Counted from the first letter of the stretch, positions 40,795 through 51,035 are shown. The stretch is DNA of 64,000 nt from Brevundimonas sp. UBA7664 (GCF_002483305.1 NZ_DLHQ01000064.1:15675-79674), one strand, 5' to 3'. A program made the numbers and translations. Notes: generated by a model from the letters alone, not told the origin.

Positions 40795-41067
40795 ATGGCC
40801 GATCAAGGCGCAGCGCGCATCAGGCGCATGATCAAGAAGACGGAACTACGCCGGATGGTGCCGCTCGCCGACAGCACCATCTGGGAGATGGAACAGCGCG
40901 GCCAGTTTCCGCGGCGGTTCGCGCTCACGCCGCGCTGCGTAGTCTGGGATCTCGCCGAGGTCGAAGCGTGGCTCATGCTCCGGCGGGAAAATCCCATCCA
41001 GCGGGCGCCGCATCCCGACGTCCGCAAGCGCGTCGCCCGGCCGGTGAAGTTGGTCAACAAGGACTGA
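40795..41067 (+). CDS. AlpA-family excision/regulatory protein
   Basis: 90 residues. MADQGAARIRRMIKKTELRR is followed by VPLADSTIWEMEQRGQFPRR, FALTPRCVVWDLAEVEAWL, the MerR-like winged helix of phage AlpA-type regulators (S/T-x-x-x-W/Y-x-x-E-x-x-G-x-F-P). Such proteins sit beside CP4-type integrases and control excision. The start at 40795 fits the family; longer versions add an odd extension. Confidence 0.82.
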   Translation: MADQGAARIRRMIKKTELRRMVPLADSTIWEMEQRGQFPRRFALTPRCVVWDLAEVEAWLMLRRENPIQRAPHPDVRKRVARPVKLVNKD

Positions 41068-41255
41068 CGGGCTGACCGCCGCGTCGACGGGCGCCGCACG
41101 GGCGCGGTTCGCACGGCCTTCGTCCGCCACGGCAGGCGTGTGGTTCCCATGCGGGAGTCGGTCGAGATCGTTGGTGAAAGCCGCCAAGCGTCCATGCCCG
41201 CCAATGTCCGTGAAAATCCCTTAAGGTTGGATTTTGTCTACTCCTCTCTCAGGGG

Positions 41256-42779
41256 CTATCGAAACCCGCTGATCCAGTCTTCGACCTGCGCGCGGGAGCC
41301 GGCCGCGGCGCGTTCGAGACCGACCTTCCCGAGGATCGACAGATGCGAGCTGGCGGTGTCCGGATGGCGCGACAGGTCCATGCAGATCGATAGCACCGCC
41401 TCGTGCAGCTCGCCCTTCTGACACAAGGCGAGCGCCCTCGCCTTCGCCTCGCCGACATGGGCGTCAACTGCCGGGGTCGAAGCGGGCTTGCGGGGGGCGG
41501 TCGCGCGGCCGGGCCGAACGAGATGGCTCGCCCAGAGCTCCAGCGCCGCCCGCTTCTCCGGCACATAGGTGTGCCGATCGTAGACGCTGGTGACGGCCGC
41601 GCCTTCATTGGGCGTGTGTCCGAGCACCAGGCCGACCACGAAGCGGCTAACCCCGTAGCGCCCCGTGAGCGTGGTCGCGCCTGACCGCCTGACATCATGG
41701 GGCGAGCCGACCGCGAGCTTTCTGCGCGTACAGGTCCGGGCGAACGCGCGGGTGATGGCGTGCGGATCGAGATGCTGGCCCGGAGATCGGGCGGATGGAA
41801 AGAGATAGGGGCTGCCTGGATCAAGGGCCCAGGCGACCTCCAGCACCTCGAGCGCGTCGTCTCCCAGCGGCACGACGTGCTGATGTTTGGCCTTCGCCCG
41901 CTCCGACGGAATGGTCCAGATCTTCGCCGTCCGGTCGAACTCCGTCTTCCGGGCTCCAGCAACCTCGTTGCGGCGGGTCAGGGTCAGCATCAACAGCTGG
42001 ACAGCCAGCCCCATGGCCGGCTCGAGACGCGCATGGATCCCGGCTGTCTTCTCGCCCGGCGCCCTCGGCACGGACGCCTCGGACGCGGCTGCCCAAAGCG
42101 TCCTCAAGGCCGCGTCGTCGAACATGCGCTCGCGCGCGGTGAGCGCCAGCGGTCGAGCCAGGCCGAGCGCGGGATTGGACTCGATCCGCTCCTCGAGGAC
42201 GGCGAATCCCAGGACCGCGTGCAGCAGCGCGCCGATCGACGCCACGCTGGCGGCGGCCAACCCGCTCTCGGTCACCAGCGTCCGCATGAAGATCTTGATG
42301 TCCGCACGCCGGATTTCCGTGAAAGGCCGCGCGCCAAGACGCGCCTGGATGTGGTTGCGCCACATCTGGCGTTCGTTGCCGAGGGTGACCTCCCGCTTCG
42401 GCCGGCGGCGTCCTCCGTGGAGTCCAACCGTCGCCGCCTGCCAGTACGCCTCGGCCAGCTCGTCGAGGGTTTCTCCGGTTCGCGCCCGTTCACGGGCGGC
42501 GGTCTTTTCCGCGACGGGATCTGCGCCGTCCACGACCGCGATCCGCAATCCGGCGACCTTGGACCGGGCCTCGGCGAGCGACAGGTCGGGATAGGCGCCC
42601 AGGCAAAGACGCCGCCTCGTTCCGTTCGCCGCGACATAACGGAATTCAAACTGCCTCAGCCCGGTAGGGAAGACGCGAACCCCCAGCCCGCGGCTCCCCC
42701 CGACACCGATCTCATAGACCTTGTCAGCGGGTTTCAGGGCCGCCACCTGGCGATCTGTGCTAAGCTGAAGGCGGGCCAC
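41256..42779 (-). CDS. int: CP4-type tyrosine integrase
   Basis: 507 residues. The N-terminal DUF4102 domain has LKPADKVYEIGVGGSRGLGV and a SAM-like core domain follows. The catalytic set is Arg270 (TLTRRNEV), Lys298 (KAKHQHVV region), His361-Arg364 (PHDVRR), His388 (LGHT) and Tyr400 or Tyr405 (YDRHTY). It recombines the island with a tRNA gene. A C-terminal extension of about 80 residues lies beyond the usual end. The tRNA-Val fragment is 194 bp from its start. Confidence 0.92.
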   Translation of the reverse strand: MARLQLSTDRQVAALKPADKVYEIGVGGSRGLGVRVFPTGLRQFEFRYVAANGTRRRLCLGAYPDLSLAEARSKVAGLRIAVVDGADPVAEKTAARERARTGETLDELAEAYWQAATVGLHGGRRRPKREVTLGNERQMWRNHIQARLGARPFTEIRRADIKIFMRTLVTESGLAAASVASIGALLHAVLGFAVLEERIESNPALGLARPLALTARERMFDDAALRTLWAAASEASVPRAPGEKTAGIHARLEPAMGLAVQLLMLTLTRRNEVAGARKTEFDRTAKIWTIPSERAKAKHQHVVPLGDDALEVLEVAWALDPGSPYLFPSARSPGQHLDPHAITRAFARTCTRRKLAVGSPHDVRRSGATTLTGRYGVSRFVVGLVLGHTPNEGAAVTSVYDRHTYVPEKRAALELWASHLVRPGRATAPRKPASTPAVDAHVGEAKARALALCQKGELHEAVLSICMDLSRHPDTASSHLSILGKVGLERAAAGSRAQVEDWISGFR

Positions 42780-42972
42780 AACGCGCTCTCCTCGCGCCTG
42801 CGCTGCAAATCAAACGCCACCCAAACTAGCATTTTGTGGGGCGCTAGTGGGGCGCCAAATGCAGGATTCTGTGAAAAAGCAAGAAAAATGCTGAAAAATT
42901 AAAACGCATTATTTCAGTTATTTCCAGACTTATGCACAGTCCTGAAATGCCCTGGAATTGCCTTCGAGGCCC

Positions 42973-43017
42973 TTCACACCGAGGGGGTCACAGGTTCAAT
43001 CCCTGTCGCATCCACCA
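42973..43017 (+). other. attR: 3' fragment of tRNA-Val(CAC)
   Basis: From the anticodon loop TTCACAC (CAC anticodon) through CGAGG, GGGTC, T-arm ACAGG-TTCAATC-CCTGT, acceptor CGCATCC, discriminator A and CCA. The 5' half, which would begin GGATGCG, is absent upstream, so this is not a complete tRNA. It marks the island-chromosome border. Confidence 0.75.
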
Positions 43018-43399
43018 TTTCAGCGCCCGCCGCCGAGCTCGCGTCGCCGATGAAATGCCAGCCCCCGGGCGGCAGCATGTTGGCGAGGAAGGACGGGCGG
43101 TGCCCGAGCAGCACGACCCGCAGCGCCCTCCGGCCCGCCTGGTCGACGATCACATATTTCGCCTCATAGGCCGGCGCGTCCGGCCACTGACGCATTTCGG
43201 CGGCGACGAAGGCCGCCGCGCGCCCCCGGGCCGCAGCGGCGTCCGTTCCCGGCGCCAGCGCGCCGGCCGCGGCGGCGCCGTCGGCGATGACCTGCAGCCG
43301 CTCCTGCGACCGGTTCACCGCCAGCAGATCGACGCCACCGACCGCCAGCAGAAAGACCGCCGGGCCGACGAAGGCGAATTTGAGTGCGATGTTTCCCAC
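42974..43399 (-). CDS. TadE/TadG-like small envelope protein
   Basis: 141 residues, GTG start overlapping the previous stop. One N-terminal membrane segment (IALKFAFVGPAVFLLAVGGV) is followed by RSQERLQVIADGAAAAGALA, the hydrophobic, Ala-rich continuation typical of TadE/TadG-like pseudopilin-associated proteins. The last 14 residues (ATGIEPVTPSV) are antisense to the tRNA fragment, so they are not native protein information. The true C-terminus may differ. Confidence 0.5.
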   Translation of the reverse strand: MGNIALKFAFVGPAVFLLAVGGVDLLAVNRSQERLQVIADGAAAAGALAPGTDAAAARGRAAAFVAAEMRQWPDAPAYEAKYVIVDQAGRRALRVVLLGHRPSFLANMLPPGGWHFIGDASSAAGAEMVDATGIEPVTPSV

Positions 43400-43749
43400 T
43401 ACAGCTCCTCGAGCGCCACGCCCTTGTCCGTCAAATATTTCGTGCCGATGTAGGCGGTCGCCAGCCACAGCGCCGACCACAGGCTCCAGGCCACGGTGGC
43501 GGACTCGAGGCTGAGGTCGACGTCGACGGCGGTGCGGAACTGGCTGATGGCGCCGACAATGGCCGCCGCCACCGCCGATGACAGCACCACGATCCGCGAC
43601 CACGGCTGGGCCGCCAGCAGGGCGAAGCCGCCGATGGCCAGCAGGACGGCCGACAACAGCCACGGCAGCTCCTGCCGGTTCAGGCCGAAGGCGGCGTTGA
43701 ACAGGGCGTAGATCAGGAGCGTTGAGCCGGCGGCGCGGAGGACGAACAT
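43399..43749 (-). CDS. Four-TM membrane protein of unknown function
   Basis: 116 residues. Four predicted membrane helices from MFVLRAAGSTLLIYALFNAA, then ELPWLLSAVLLAIGGFALLA, IVVLSSAVAAAIVGAIS and VAWSLWSALWLATAYIGTKY. The end LTDKGVALEEL is soluble. The ATG at 43749 puts the first helix at the N-terminus. It is cotranscribed with the next gene (1-bp overlap). Function unknown. Confidence 0.65.
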   Translation of the reverse strand: MFVLRAAGSTLLIYALFNAAFGLNRQELPWLLSAVLLAIGGFALLAAQPWSRIVVLSSAVAAAIVGAISQFRTAVDVDLSLESATVAWSLWSALWLATAYIGTKYLTDKGVALEEL

Positions 43750-43943
43750 GGGGGAAGCCTGTCTGACGTCGCCCACTATGCCCCGTCAGGCTCTCCAATT
43801 CGTAAAGCCGATATCGGGCGCCGGGACAGGTCAGCCTTAATTTGGCGGCTTTCACCATTCCGCCGTTATTCCCCGTCATAGGCCCGCGTCCGCCGCCTTC
43901 CGCGCCGACCGTTCGCGCGCTGAATCGTGCTATTGGACCGCCC

Positions 43944-46178
43944 ATGCCCTTCCCCGCCAGTCATCCCGCGCTTGACCGCGCCCTTTCCGAACGCGGCTAT
44001 GCCGAGCCCACGCCGGTGCAATCCGCCGTGCTGGAGGCCGAACAGGGCCGCGACCTTCTCGTCTCGGCCCAGACCGGTTCCGGCAAGACCGTGGCCTTCG
44101 GCCTGGCCCTCGCCCCCACCCTGCTGGGCGAGGCCGAGAAATTCGCCGAGTTCGGCGCGCCGGTGGCCCTGGTCATCGCGCCGACGCGCGAACTGGCCCT
44201 GCAGGTCTCCAACGAGCTGCAGTGGCTGTATGCCCAGACCGGGGCGCGCATCGTCTCCTGCGTCGGCGGCATGGATCCCAAGGTCGAGCGCCAGGCGCTG
44301 AACCGCGGCTGTCACATCGTGGTCGGCACGCCCGGCCGTCTGCGCGATCACCTTGAGCGCGGCTCGCTGGACCTGACCACGCTGAAGGCCGTCGTGCTGG
44401 ATGAAGCCGACGAAATGCTGGACATGGGCTTCCACGAGGACCTGACCTTCATCCTCGAGACCGCGCCGGCCGAACGGCGCACCCTGATGTTCTCGGCGAC
44501 CCTGGCGCGCGACATCGTGCAGCTGGCCAAGACCTATCAGAAGGACGCCCTGCGCATCGATACGGTCGCGGGCAACGCCTCGCACGCCGACATCGAATAC
44601 AAGGCCATCCGCGTCGCCCCGAACGAGGTCGAGCTCGCGGTCGTCAATGTGCTGCGCTATTTCGAGGCCCCCGGGGCGCTGGTGTTCGCCAATACGCGCG
44701 AGCGAGTGAAGCACCTGACGTCGAGCCTTCGCGAGCGCGGCTTCTCGGTCGTCGGCCTGTCCGGCGAACTGACCCAGAGCCAGCGTTCGGAAGCGCTGCA
44801 GGCCCTGCGCGACGGTCACGCCCGGGTCTGCGTCGCCACGGACGTCGCCGCCCGCGGCCTCGACCTGCCCGATCTGGGTCTGGTCATCCATGCCGAGATC
44901 CCGGTCAACAAGGCCGGCCTGCTGCACCGTTCGGGCCGCACCGGCCGCGCCGGCAAGAAGGGCGTCTCCGTCCTGCTGGTCAGCTATACGCGCCGCCGCA
45001 AGGTCGAGCTGATGCTGCAATCGGCCTCGATCAAGGCCGAATGGAGCGGCCCGCCCTCGGCCGAGATGATCCTCGCCAACGACCATGTCCGCATGCTGGC
45101 TGATCCGGTGCTGATCGCGCCGGTCGAGGACGAAGCCGTGCTGGCGCTGGGCAAGCAGCTGCTCGAGAAGACCACGCCCGAACAGGTCGCCGCCGCCCTG
45201 ATCCGCCTCTACCAGCAGAAGCTGCCCGCCCCGGAAGACGTCTATGACGACGACCGGATGAAGCGCCAGCAGGAGACCGGCAAGAACGACAAGGGCCAGG
45301 CCGACGTTCCGTACACGGACTTCGCCCGCGGCGGCGACATGACCTGGTACCGGATCAATATCGGCCGCGACAAGAACGCCGATCCGAAATGGCTGATGCC
45401 GACCATCTGCCGTCTGGGCCATGTGACCAAGCGCGACATCGGCTCGATCAAGATCTTTGAGCGCGAGACCAAGTTCGAGATCACCCAGGAGATGCAGGCC
45501 AAGTTCGAGGCCGCCATCGCCCTGGGCCTCGAGGACGGCGTCAAGATCGACCCGGCCGTCAAACCCGGTCCGTCCGAGAAGCCCGTCAGCCGCTGGGACA
45601 AGAAGCCCGGCGCGGGCGGCGACCGACCCGAGAAGAAGCCGTGGAAGGCCCGCGAGGACGGCGGCGACAAGCCGGCCTGGAAGCCGCGCGAGGATCGTCC
45701 CGAAGGTGCGAAGAAGCCTTGGGTCAAACGCGAAGACAGCGCGCCGGCGGAGAAGAAGCCGTGGGTGAAGCGCGACGATGCGGGCCCGGCCGCCGAGGGC
45801 AAGAAGCCCTGGGTCAAGCGCGAGGAGACGGGCGACAAGCCGGCGTGGAAGGCCCGCGAGGACCGTCCGCAGGGCGACAAGAAGCCGTGGGTGAAACGCG
45901 ACGACGCCGCCCCGGCCGCAGAAGGCAAGAAGCCGTGGGTCAAGCGCACGCCGAACGACCCGACGCCGGAAGGCAAGAAGCCGTGGGTGAAGAAGCCCGC
46001 CGCCGAGGGCAAGACGCCTTGGACCCCGCGCTCCGACGCCGAAGCCGCTCCGGCGGCCGCGGGCGACAAGCCATGGAAGGGCAAGCCCAAGGGCGGCGAC
46101 CGTCCGTGGGCGTCCAAGGACGCGCGCGGCAAGCCGGCGGCGCCGAGAGCGCCGTATAAGGCCAAGGGGCCTCGCTAG
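43944..46178 (+). CDS. DEAD-box RNA helicase with KKPW-repeat tail
   Basis: 744 residues. Helicase motifs: AQTGSGKT, APTRELALQ, GTPGR, DEAD (VVLDEADEMLD), SAT and HRSGRTGRAG. A DbpA-type RNA-binding domain follows at about 470-540 (GDMTWYRINIGRDKNADPKW, LPTICRLGHVTKRDIGSIKI). The tail from about 550 is Lys/Pro/Trp-rich repeats. It resembles CsdA/DeaD, acting in ribosome assembly and cold adaptation. The ATG at 43944 begins the family-like MPFPASHPALDRALSERG. Confidence 0.92.
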   Translation: MPFPASHPALDRALSERGYAEPTPVQSAVLEAEQGRDLLVSAQTGSGKTVAFGLALAPTLLGEAEKFAEFGAPVALVIAPTRELALQVSNELQWLYAQTGARIVSCVGGMDPKVERQALNRGCHIVVGTPGRLRDHLERGSLDLTTLKAVVLDEADEMLDMGFHEDLTFILETAPAERRTLMFSATLARDIVQLAKTYQKDALRIDTVAGNASHADIEYKAIRVAPNEVELAVVNVLRYFEAPGALVFANTRERVKHLTSSLRERGFSVVGLSGELTQSQRSEALQALRDGHARVCVATDVAARGLDLPDLGLVIHAEIPVNKAGLLHRSGRTGRAGKKGVSVLLVSYTRRRKVELMLQSASIKAEWSGPPSAEMILANDHVRMLADPVLIAPVEDEAVLALGKQLLEKTTPEQVAAALIRLYQQKLPAPEDVYDDDRMKRQQETGKNDKGQADVPYTDFARGGDMTWYRINIGRDKNADPKWLMPTICRLGHVTKRDIGSIKIFERETKFEITQEMQAKFEAAIALGLEDGVKIDPAVKPGPSEKPVSRWDKKPGAGGDRPEKKPWKAREDGGDKPAWKPREDRPEGAKKPWVKREDSAPAEKKPWVKRDDAGPAAEGKKPWVKREETGDKPAWKAREDRPQGDKKPWVKRDDAAPAAEGKKPWVKRTPNDPTPEGKKPWVKKPAAEGKTPWTPRSDAEAAPAAAGDKPWKGKPKGGDRPWASKDARGKPAAPRAPYKAKGPR
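45600..46160. repeat. Intragenic repeats encoding KKPW(V/K)KR units
   Basis: About ten copies of a unit around AAGAAGCC(G/T)TGG in the helicase tail, encoding KKPWVKRED/KRDD and KPAWKAREDRP. Imperfect, about 30-60 bp each. Confidence 0.8.
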
Positions 46179-46301
46179 CCCCGCCTGGCGTCTCATCGCG
46201 AGGATTGATCCCGCCATGTAACCGTTTACGGTGACCGCAAAATCCGGCCTCAAGTAGCGCGAAGCGCGGTAGGCCCAACAAGAAGCTGCGGGCAGGAAAA
46301 C

Positions 46302-47384
<1,083 letters not shown>

Positions 47385-47430
47385 GCCAACGCGTGTTGCG
47401 TCGCACAACGCAACGCTTCTAGATGACCGG

Positions 47431-48468
47431 ATGCCCGCCCCGGCCACGCTCACCGTCGATCTGAACGCGCTCGCCGCCAATTTCCGCACGCTGGAGGCGG
47501 TCGGCGGCGTTCCCGTGCATCCGGTGGTCAAGGCCGACAGCTATGGCCTCGGCGCCGAAGCCTGTTCGCGGCGGCTGATGGCGGAAGGGGCGCGCACCTT
47601 CTTCGTGGCCCGGACTTCCGAGGGCGAACGGCTGCGCGCGGCCCTCGGCGCCGAACCGGCCATCTATGTGCTGGACGGCTGCCTTACAGGACGGGCCGCG
47701 CGGCTGCGCGCCGCCGGCCTGCGTCCGGTGCTGAACGCCGGCGCCCAGGTGGCCGAATGGCGGGCGGCGGGGGGCGGTCCCTGCGGCCTGCAGATCGACA
47801 CCGGGATGAACCGGCTGGGTTTCCGCGCCGCGGCCGCGCCGGAGCCGTTCGATGGCCTCGACCTCGTGCTCAGCCACCTCGCCTGCGCCGACGATCCGGC
47901 CGAGGCCATGAACGCGCGTCAGCGCGACGCCTTCGCCGCGGCCGTGGCGCGGTATCCGGGCGTGGTGCGGTCCTTCGCCAATTCCGGCGGCGTCTTCCTC
48001 GGCCCCGACTACGCCTTCGACGCGACGCGGCCGGGCATCTGCCTGTACGGCGGCGGGCCAGAGGGCCGCCCCGACCCTCGCATCCAGCCCGTCGCGACGC
48101 TGACGGCCGAGGTGCTTCAGCTGCTCGACGTGCCGGCCGGCGAGACCGTGGGCTATTCGCGGACCTTCACCGCCACGGGGCCGACCCGGATCGCCACCTG
48201 CGCGGCCGGATATGCCGACGGCGTGCTGCGCAGCTACAGCCCCCGGGGACAGGTCTTTGTGGCCGGCGAACTACGGCCGATCGTCGGGCGGGTGTCGATG
48301 GACGCCTGCGCCGTCGAGGTGACCGGCCTGAATGTCGCCGTCGGCGACCGGGTCGAGCTGTTCGGCGCCAACCGGATGCTGGACGACGCCGGAACGGCGG
48401 CCGGTACGATCGGCTATGAGTTGCTGAGCGCCATTACCGCCCGGGTTCCGCGGGTCTACGTCGGCTGA
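47431..48468 (+). CDS. alr: Alanine racemase
   Basis: 345 residues, TIM barrel plus beta domain. PLP lysine Lys34 is in HPVVKADSYGLG. DTGMNRLGF is the conserved substrate loop. The catalytic Tyr is in ETVGYSRTF, and VGRVSMDACAVEV follows. It gives D-alanine for peptidoglycan. It starts 46 bp after ugpC. A strong hairpin follows at 48488. Confidence 0.95.
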   Translation: MPAPATLTVDLNALAANFRTLEAVGGVPVHPVVKADSYGLGAEACSRRLMAEGARTFFVARTSEGERLRAALGAEPAIYVLDGCLTGRAARLRAAGLRPVLNAGAQVAEWRAAGGGPCGLQIDTGMNRLGFRAAAAPEPFDGLDLVLSHLACADDPAEAMNARQRDAFAAAVARYPGVVRSFANSGGVFLGPDYAFDATRPGICLYGGGPEGRPDPRIQPVATLTAEVLQLLDVPAGETVGYSRTFTATGPTRIATCAAGYADGVLRSYSPRGQVFVAGELRPIVGRVSMDACAVEVTGLNVAVGDRVELFGANRMLDDAGTAAGTIGYELLSAITARVPRVYVG

Positions 48469-48487
48469 CGCAGCCTCCAGCCCCGCG

Positions 48488-48523
48488 CGGTTCTCCCTCC
48501 CCCGAAGCGGGGAGGGAGAACCG
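48488..48523. terminator. Bidirectional terminator hairpin
   Basis: A 15-bp perfect stem (CGGTTCTCCCTCCCC with its complement) and a 6-base loop between convergent alr and the dehydrogenase gene. There is no U-tract. Confidence 0.75.
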
Positions 48524-48525
48524 CC

Positions 48526-49734
48526 CTACCCGCCCCGGCCCCCGTGTTTCGCATACTCCAGCCGCGCCACCGTCCGGTTATGCACCTCGTCCGGGCCGTC
48601 GGCGATGCGCAGGGTGCGGACCATGGCGTACATCTCGGCCAGGGGCGTGTCGGCCGAGACGCCGGCCCCGCCATAGGCCTGGATGGCGTCGTCGATGACC
48701 TGCAGCGCCATGCGCGGGGCGGCGACCTTGATCTGGGCGATCTCGGACTTGGCGTTCTTGGCCCCCGCCTCGTCCATCATCCAGGCGGCCTTGAGCACCA
48801 GCAGGCGGCACATCTCGATATTGGTGCGGGCCTCGCCGACGCGCTGCTCCCAGACCGAATGCTCGGCCAGCGACTTGCGGAAGGCGGTGCGCGACAGCAG
48901 GCGCTGGACCATCAGCTCCAGAGCCCGTTCGGTCATGCCGATGACGCGCATGCAGTGGTGGATGCGGCCGGGCCCGAGGCGGCCCTGGGCGATCTCGAAG
49001 CCCCGGCCCTCGCCGGCGATCAGGTTCTCGACCGGGACGCGGACATTCTCGAGCACCACCTCGGCGTGGCCGATCGGCAGTTCGTCATAGCCGAACACCG
49101 ACAGCATCCGCTCGACCCGGAAACCCGGCGTGTCGACGGGGACGATGATCTGGGACTGCTGGGTGTGGACCGAGGCGTCGGGGTCGGTCTTGCCCATGAC
49201 GATGGTCACCGCGACGTTCGGGTGCGCCATGTTGGTCGACCACCATTTGCGGCCGTTGATCACATAGTGGTCGCCGTCGCGCTCGATCCGGGTCTGGATG
49301 TTGGTGGCGTCGGAGGAGGCGACCTCGGGCTCGGTCATCAGGAAGGCCGAGCGGATCTCGCCGGCCATCAGAGGCTTGAGCCAGCGCGCCTGCTGGGCCT
49401 CGTTCCCGTACATATGGAGCACTTCCATATTGCCGGTGTCGGGGGCGTTGCAGTTGAACACCTCGGCCGACCAGAGATGGCGGCCCATCAGCTCGGCCAG
49501 CGGGGCGTATTCGAGATTGGTCAGGCCGGCGCCGTGATCGCCGGGCAGGAACATGTTCCACAGACCGGCCTCGCGCGCCTTCGCCTTCATCTCCTCCATG
49601 GCCGGCGGCTGGCGCTTCGGGTTCTCGCGGACCTGGGCGCGGTATTCCTCTTCGCGCGGCAGGACATGGTCGTCGAGGAAGCGCTTGAGCCGATCCTGCC
49701 AGTGCAGGGCCCTGTCGCTGTGGCGGAATTCCAT
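48526..49734 (-). CDS. Acyl-CoA dehydrogenase
   Basis: 402 residues. The N-terminal helices and FLMTEPEVASSDATNIQTRI are the FAD/substrate motif, with RKWWSTN nearby. The C-terminal helices have RIHHCMRVIGMTERALELMV and AAPRMALQVIDDAIQAYGGA, GVS. It is an ACAD with a DUF1974-like long first part (PPAMEEMKAKAREAGLWNMF), common in alphaproteobacteria. It oxidises acyl-CoA at C2-C3. The substrate length is not known. Confidence 0.9.
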   Translation of the reverse strand: MEFRHSDRALHWQDRLKRFLDDHVLPREEEYRAQVRENPKRQPPAMEEMKAKAREAGLWNMFLPGDHGAGLTNLEYAPLAELMGRHLWSAEVFNCNAPDTGNMEVLHMYGNEAQQARWLKPLMAGEIRSAFLMTEPEVASSDATNIQTRIERDGDHYVINGRKWWSTNMAHPNVAVTIVMGKTDPDASVHTQQSQIIVPVDTPGFRVERMLSVFGYDELPIGHAEVVLENVRVPVENLIAGEGRGFEIAQGRLGPGRIHHCMRVIGMTERALELMVQRLLSRTAFRKSLAEHSVWEQRVGEARTNIEMCRLLVLKAAWMMDEAGAKNAKSEIAQIKVAAPRMALQVIDDAIQAYGGAGVSADTPLAEMYAMVRTLRIADGPDEVHNRTVARLEYAKHGGRGG

Positions 49735-49810
49735 GGTCTTGCTCCGGAAAAGGAAACGGCGCGATCCCTGTGGAGGACCGCGCCGCGGAATGCCTTGTTT
49801 CAGATCACAC

Positions 49811-50116
49811 TCAGCGCTTCAGCAGCGGGGCCAGCTTCTGGGCGATCATCATGTCGCCGGCGATCTTCAGCTTGCCCTGCATGAAGGCCATCATCGGGTC
49901 GAGCTGGCCGTTGGACAGGGCCATGAAGTCGTCCCAGCTGATCGACACCGTGGCGTCGGCGGGCTTGTCCTCATTGGTGACGCTGTTGGGCGTCGAGGCG
50001 CCGTCGATATAGATCTTGCCGACATCGCCCAGGTCGATCTTCACGGTCTTGCCCAGACCGGAGTTGTCGCCCACGGCGCCGCGGATGTGTTCGGTGACTT
50101 GAGCCAGGTCGGCCAT
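49811..50116 (-). CDS. SCP2 sterol-transfer-like protein
   Basis: 101 residues. MADLAQVTEHIRGAVGDNSG, then TVKIDLGDVGKIYIDG, TVSISWDDFMALSNGQLDPM, AFMQGKLKIAGDMMIAQKLA. This is the complete SCP2 fold with the hydrophobic C-terminal G-K-L-K-I-x-G-D block. It binds fatty acyl or other lipids. It lies 76 bp upstream of the acyl-CoA dehydrogenase on the same strand, consistent with lipid metabolism. Confidence 0.9.
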   Translation of the reverse strand: MADLAQVTEHIRGAVGDNSGLGKTVKIDLGDVGKIYIDGASTPNSVTNEDKPADATVSISWDDFMALSNGQLDPMMAFMQGKLKIAGDMMIAQKLAPLLKR

Positions 50117-50467
50117 GAGCGCTTCTCCCGTAAAGCTCGATCCCCGGACGGCCGGAGATCGGATTGCGCACCGACCTAGACCGGGTGCGGGCGGCTGCCA
50201 AGATCACGCGGGGTCAAGTTGCACACGCAATCGCGGAAGCGGGCATGGTCAGGGGCGAATTCGCCGCGCCAGAGCTGAGTTTTTCGCCTGAAAAGCGAAT
50301 AACTCGCCCAACCGGCGCAAGAGTCGCAGCCCCCGCCACAATCCGGTCCGCGTTGAGCAACCGTCGCCTTGCCAAGCGGTTAAGGTTACCATAACGATGA
50401 TACTTCGGTCCCTGGCTGTGGGGTTGTTCAGGGCCTTAACCGAGGACTGGATTTTGGGGAGCTTCAA
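50117..50467. other. Intergenic region with a CtrA-like site
   Basis: No gene recognised. TTAA-GGTTACC-ATAA at 50380-50394 resembles the CtrA consensus TTAA-N7-TTAA with one mismatch, 74 bp before the next start. The region otherwise holds the leaders of both divergent genes. Confidence 0.35.
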
Positions 50468-50992
50468 GTGAAACACATAGTCATCGCCGCCGCCGGCGCT
50501 CTGCTGGCCCTGGCCGGAAGCGCCGGAACGTCAGCCGCCCAGGACCGGGGCTACGGACCGCCGCCGCCGCCGCCGCCGCCGCCCCCGACGTATTGCTGCG
50601 ACAATCCCCCGCCTCCGTGCCGCGACGGAGGCCCTCGCGACGCCTACGGAGTCTGCCTGTGCGACTACGAGGTGAGTTGGTACAATACCCCGAGGCCGTG
50701 GCACGTCGTCCGCGCCGGCGGGCCGGGTGTCCGCATCCGCGGTCGGCCGGTCACCATCGAGTCGGGCCGCATCGATATCCAGGGCCCCCCGATCTATGTC
50801 GAGGCCCCGCCCATCCGTATTCGGGCCCCGCAGATCTATCTGCGCGCGCCTGAAGTTCACATCCGCCCGTCCGACGTCACCGTCGAGCCGCCGGAAATCC
50901 ACTTCTCCGACTGCGAAGGCGTGATCGAGTGCGAGCCCGTCACGCACGGCGGCAACACGGCGCCGCGCAGCTACGACGGCGAGCGCGGCTAG
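50468..50992 (+). CDS. Secreted protein with short beta-repeats
   Basis: 174 residues. GTG start with RBS GGGGAG. The signal peptide ends SAAQD. A poly-Pro run of about ten residues is followed by two Cys pairs and then a region of alternating I-x-I-x-x-P units (VTIESGRIDIQGPPIYVEAP, PIRIRAPQIYLRAPEVHIRP). Repeats of about 7 residues with Ile/Val in alternate places suggest an extended beta structure. It ends with a Cys pair. Function unknown; probably envelope or surface. Confidence 0.65.
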   Translation: MKHIVIAAAGALLALAGSAGTSAAQDRGYGPPPPPPPPPPTYCCDNPPPPCRDGGPRDAYGVCLCDYEVSWYNTPRPWHVVRAGGPGVRIRGRPVTIESGRIDIQGPPIYVEAPPIRIRAPQIYLRAPEVHIRPSDVTVEPPEIHFSDCEGVIECEPVTHGGNTAPRSYDGERG

Positions 50993-51006
50993 GACCGTCA
51001 GGACCA

Positions 51007-51035
51007 ACCCCGGCCGGACGCGCTCCGGCCGGGGT
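51007..51035 (+). terminator. Terminator hairpin
   Basis: 12-bp perfect stem ACCCCGGCCGGA with complement and a CGCGC loop, 14 bp after the stop of the preceding gene. Confidence 0.7.

Noticed and set aside
42941..43017. A complete tRNA gene
   Set aside because: The 5' acceptor half pairing with CGCATCC is absent; only the 3' part from the anticodon loop is present.
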